Below, piece after piece: positions 62,154 to 64,000 of a stretch of DNA of 64,000 bases (within the stretch, counting starts at the first letter, position 1; each line of letters begins with the position of its first letter). The position numbers were made by a program, and so were the translations under genes. The notes beneath the pieces are model-generated. The model was given only the letters and a program-made list of their open reading frames with translations. It did no database searches and was not told the origin of the DNA. This stretch comes from Nectonema munidae (taxonomy: Eukaryota > Nematomorpha > Nectonematoida > Nectonematidae): positions 312,001 through 376,000 of the forward strand of contig JAUIRK010000970.1 in NCBI GenBank assembly GCA_030549495.1, given 5' to 3'.

Positions 62154-64000
62154 CAGTAGGGTGACAAAAAATGTATGGTAAAAATTTAAAAATAGAAAAT
62201 TCACTTTCTTAGCCTCTTATTTTTTTCCTTTTAGGTCTTTAAACTTCCATGCAAAAAAACTTTTTGATTTGCTATGATTAAAGGGTTGCGCACGCTCAAT
62301 AAAATAGGGCAGTAGAATTTCCATTTCAATTTTTTCATTAAAATTTTTTTTTCTGTTTGAATTCAATTTTTTAATGCTCTAGAAATGAATTTGTTCACTG
62401 AAAGAACAAAAATTGTATGGTTAGTCGGCCAAACATACGAATCGGTTTCTGCAAGCAAGCTGCCATCCAATAGAATTTTATTAGGTAGATTTTTGCATCT
62501 TCATCGAATCGAAGGAAAAACACTCACAGAAAGTGCAAAAATAACTTTTGAGGAACTTCTTTCGAATTGGAATAAAGCAAGAATACCCACTAAACAAAGC
62601 TATAAAATTATTAAAAAGCTAAAAGAGTTTTATTCGCGGTGGCAAAATCTTGGAAAAAGCGTGAACAGAAAATCTGAAACTCAAAAAAAGAAAGAAGAAA
62701 AGTTTTTGAACATTCTTGATGATTTATTTGATGTTGCACATCAAGATGCTTTGAAATTAATACTTTGTAAAGAAGACAAAGAGTTTTTGCTTGCTCAAAG
62801 GGAAAAAGGTAGGAGAGGATCGATGGATAAAGTTGATAGAAAGCTTGCGGGTTTAGAAAAAAGAAGAAAGAAAAGAGTAGAAGATGAAGAATAAAGGAAA
62901 GAAAAAGAAGTGAAAAGAAGAGAAGAAACAGATCGTGTTTTGCAAAATGAAACTAATTCGGATTTCACTGTTGAGGAAAATGAAAATGATGATACTACTA
63001 CAGTAAAACTATTCAAAAGTCAAAACAGAGTAGTAAAAACCAGGAACATAATGACATAATCGGCTTTGGATCGAACAGGTGTTAGTTACAGAAATGCTAT
63101 GCACATACTTTTTGCTACTCTAAAGGCTTTTAATCATGAACCCAACCAATACACTCTCAATAGAGAGTCTTTGAGGCAAGCTAGAAGATCAAATCGAGAA
63201 AGTTCAAGTAAGACAATCAAGGAAATTTTCAATCCGTGAGTACCTCTTACAGTTCATTGGGATGGTAAGTTGTTACCATCTTTGACCTTGAAGGAAAAAG
63301 TGGACCGCATTGCTGTTATCGTTTCTGGCATAGGCATTACAAAGCTTCTTGTTGTTCCTTTAATTGAAAACAGTAGTGGTTTTTCTCAAGCTAAAGCTGT
63401 TTTAGAAACTTTACTGAAATGGAATTTGCTTGATAAAGTTACAAGCATGTCATTCGACACTACAAGCAGCAACACGGGTAAAAACCTGGGAGCTTGTATG
63501 ATTTTGCAGAAAAAAATCGGCAAAAAATTGTTACCTCTAGCTTGCAGACATCATGTACATGAACTGATTGTTAAACATGTTTTTGACGCTTTACTAGAAG
63601 AAAAATCATCTAGTCCAAACATCAAGCTCTTCGAAGAGTTTCGTGAGTCTTGGAAAAAGATTGATAAGTCATGCTTAGAGTGCTTACCAACTGAAAAAAA
63701 GTGGGAAGTTTTTGATTCTGATGAATATGAAAATCTGATCACTTCATCAAAGAACAGTTGTCCAGATTTCAACCAAGAGATGACTATAAAGAACTTCTCA
63801 ATCTTAGTTTAATATTTCTTGGAGAACAAAGAACAGATGTTAAAATCTATGCCCCTGGTGCTCATCACAGGGCAAGATGGATATCAAAGTTAATATATTG
63901 CTTGAAGATATATTTGTTTAAATCACAACTAAACATAAACTTAAATCATAGTGAGGCCTTAAAGAAATTCAATATATTCATAGTCAAAATAAATTTAAAA
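62154..64000 (+). mobile_element. Transposase-like element of unassigned family, running off the window
   Basis: It begins at CAGTAGGGTGACAAAAAATG. Two frames (62385-62894 and 63270-63812) and shifted pieces between and after them make up one broken gene. The N-terminal part has TERTKIVWLVGQTYESVSAS and a lysine/glutamate-rich coiled stretch. The core has VHWDGKLLPSLTLKEKVDRI, MSFDTTSSNTGKNLGACMIL and LACRHHVHEL. The tail has DVKIYAPGAHHRARWISKLI. I know this as a widespread uncharacterised repeat protein in arthropods. WDGK, FDTT and the CRHHxxE glutamate would suit a DDE nuclease, but that is inference. The right end is outside the window. It is broken at four or more points. Confidence 0.6.

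Overview
The window is animal nuclear DNA: AT-rich, with spliced genes, many introns of only about 50-65 nt next to introns of several kb, and a heavy load of LINEs and DNA transposons. The gene set (fibulin-type matrix protein, Hsp110, FBXO7, plexin A) is bilaterian. The R1/LOA/I-group LINEs, the ZBED-type hATs and the style of the small elements suggest an arthropod; I cannot name the species.

Four host genes are supported. (1) The 3' end of a fibulin-like extracellular matrix gene on + (1110-1711). (2) A complete Hsp110/HSPA4-type chaperone gene on - (22681 down to 5072; 12 exons, 825 aa), with a near-perfect heat-shock element just upstream of its ATG. (3) An FBXO7-type F-box gene on - (42363 down to 38450; 3 exons), with Ubl, FP-like and F-box regions. 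(4) Most of a plexin A receptor gene on - (about 62020 down to 50837; 21 exons found, 20 of which join into one frame of 1835 aa); its first exons lie beyond the window or inside the unread 62-64 kb stretch.

Most other DNA is mobile. The Hsp110 introns hold a hAT deletion derivative with a perfect 8-bp target duplication, a decayed piggyBac copy, several small inverted-repeat elements and an old relative of the 28.6-32.1 kb element. A nearly full-length LINE lies at 23.5-28.4 kb. Directly beyond it is a 3.5-kb TTAA-flanked non-autonomous element with two internal tandem arrays (28570-32091). An 858-bp element with 8-bp target duplications lies at 36087-36944. A ZBED-type hAT carrying a younger inserted MITE sits in FBXO7 intron 1. 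A patchwork of three LINE pieces fills 42.7-48.5 kb. Another hAT copy sits inside the plexin gene, and a broken transposase-like element of the WDGK / FDTT-SNTG / CRHH-E type runs off the right edge, with a small relative at 4.4 kb.

Three stretches in the LINE patchwork (42756-42862, 43021-43420, about 47985-48270) are smeared into homopolymer runs. One keeps the length of the intact copy elsewhere in the window to within about 1 bp. This looks like bad consensus sequence, not biology. I found no CRISPR array, rRNA, convincing tRNA or retroviral element, and nothing I would call a wholly new biological system. The most novel items are the TTAA element with satellite-like arrays and the 8-bp-duplication element with GACATTTCGCCCC ends.
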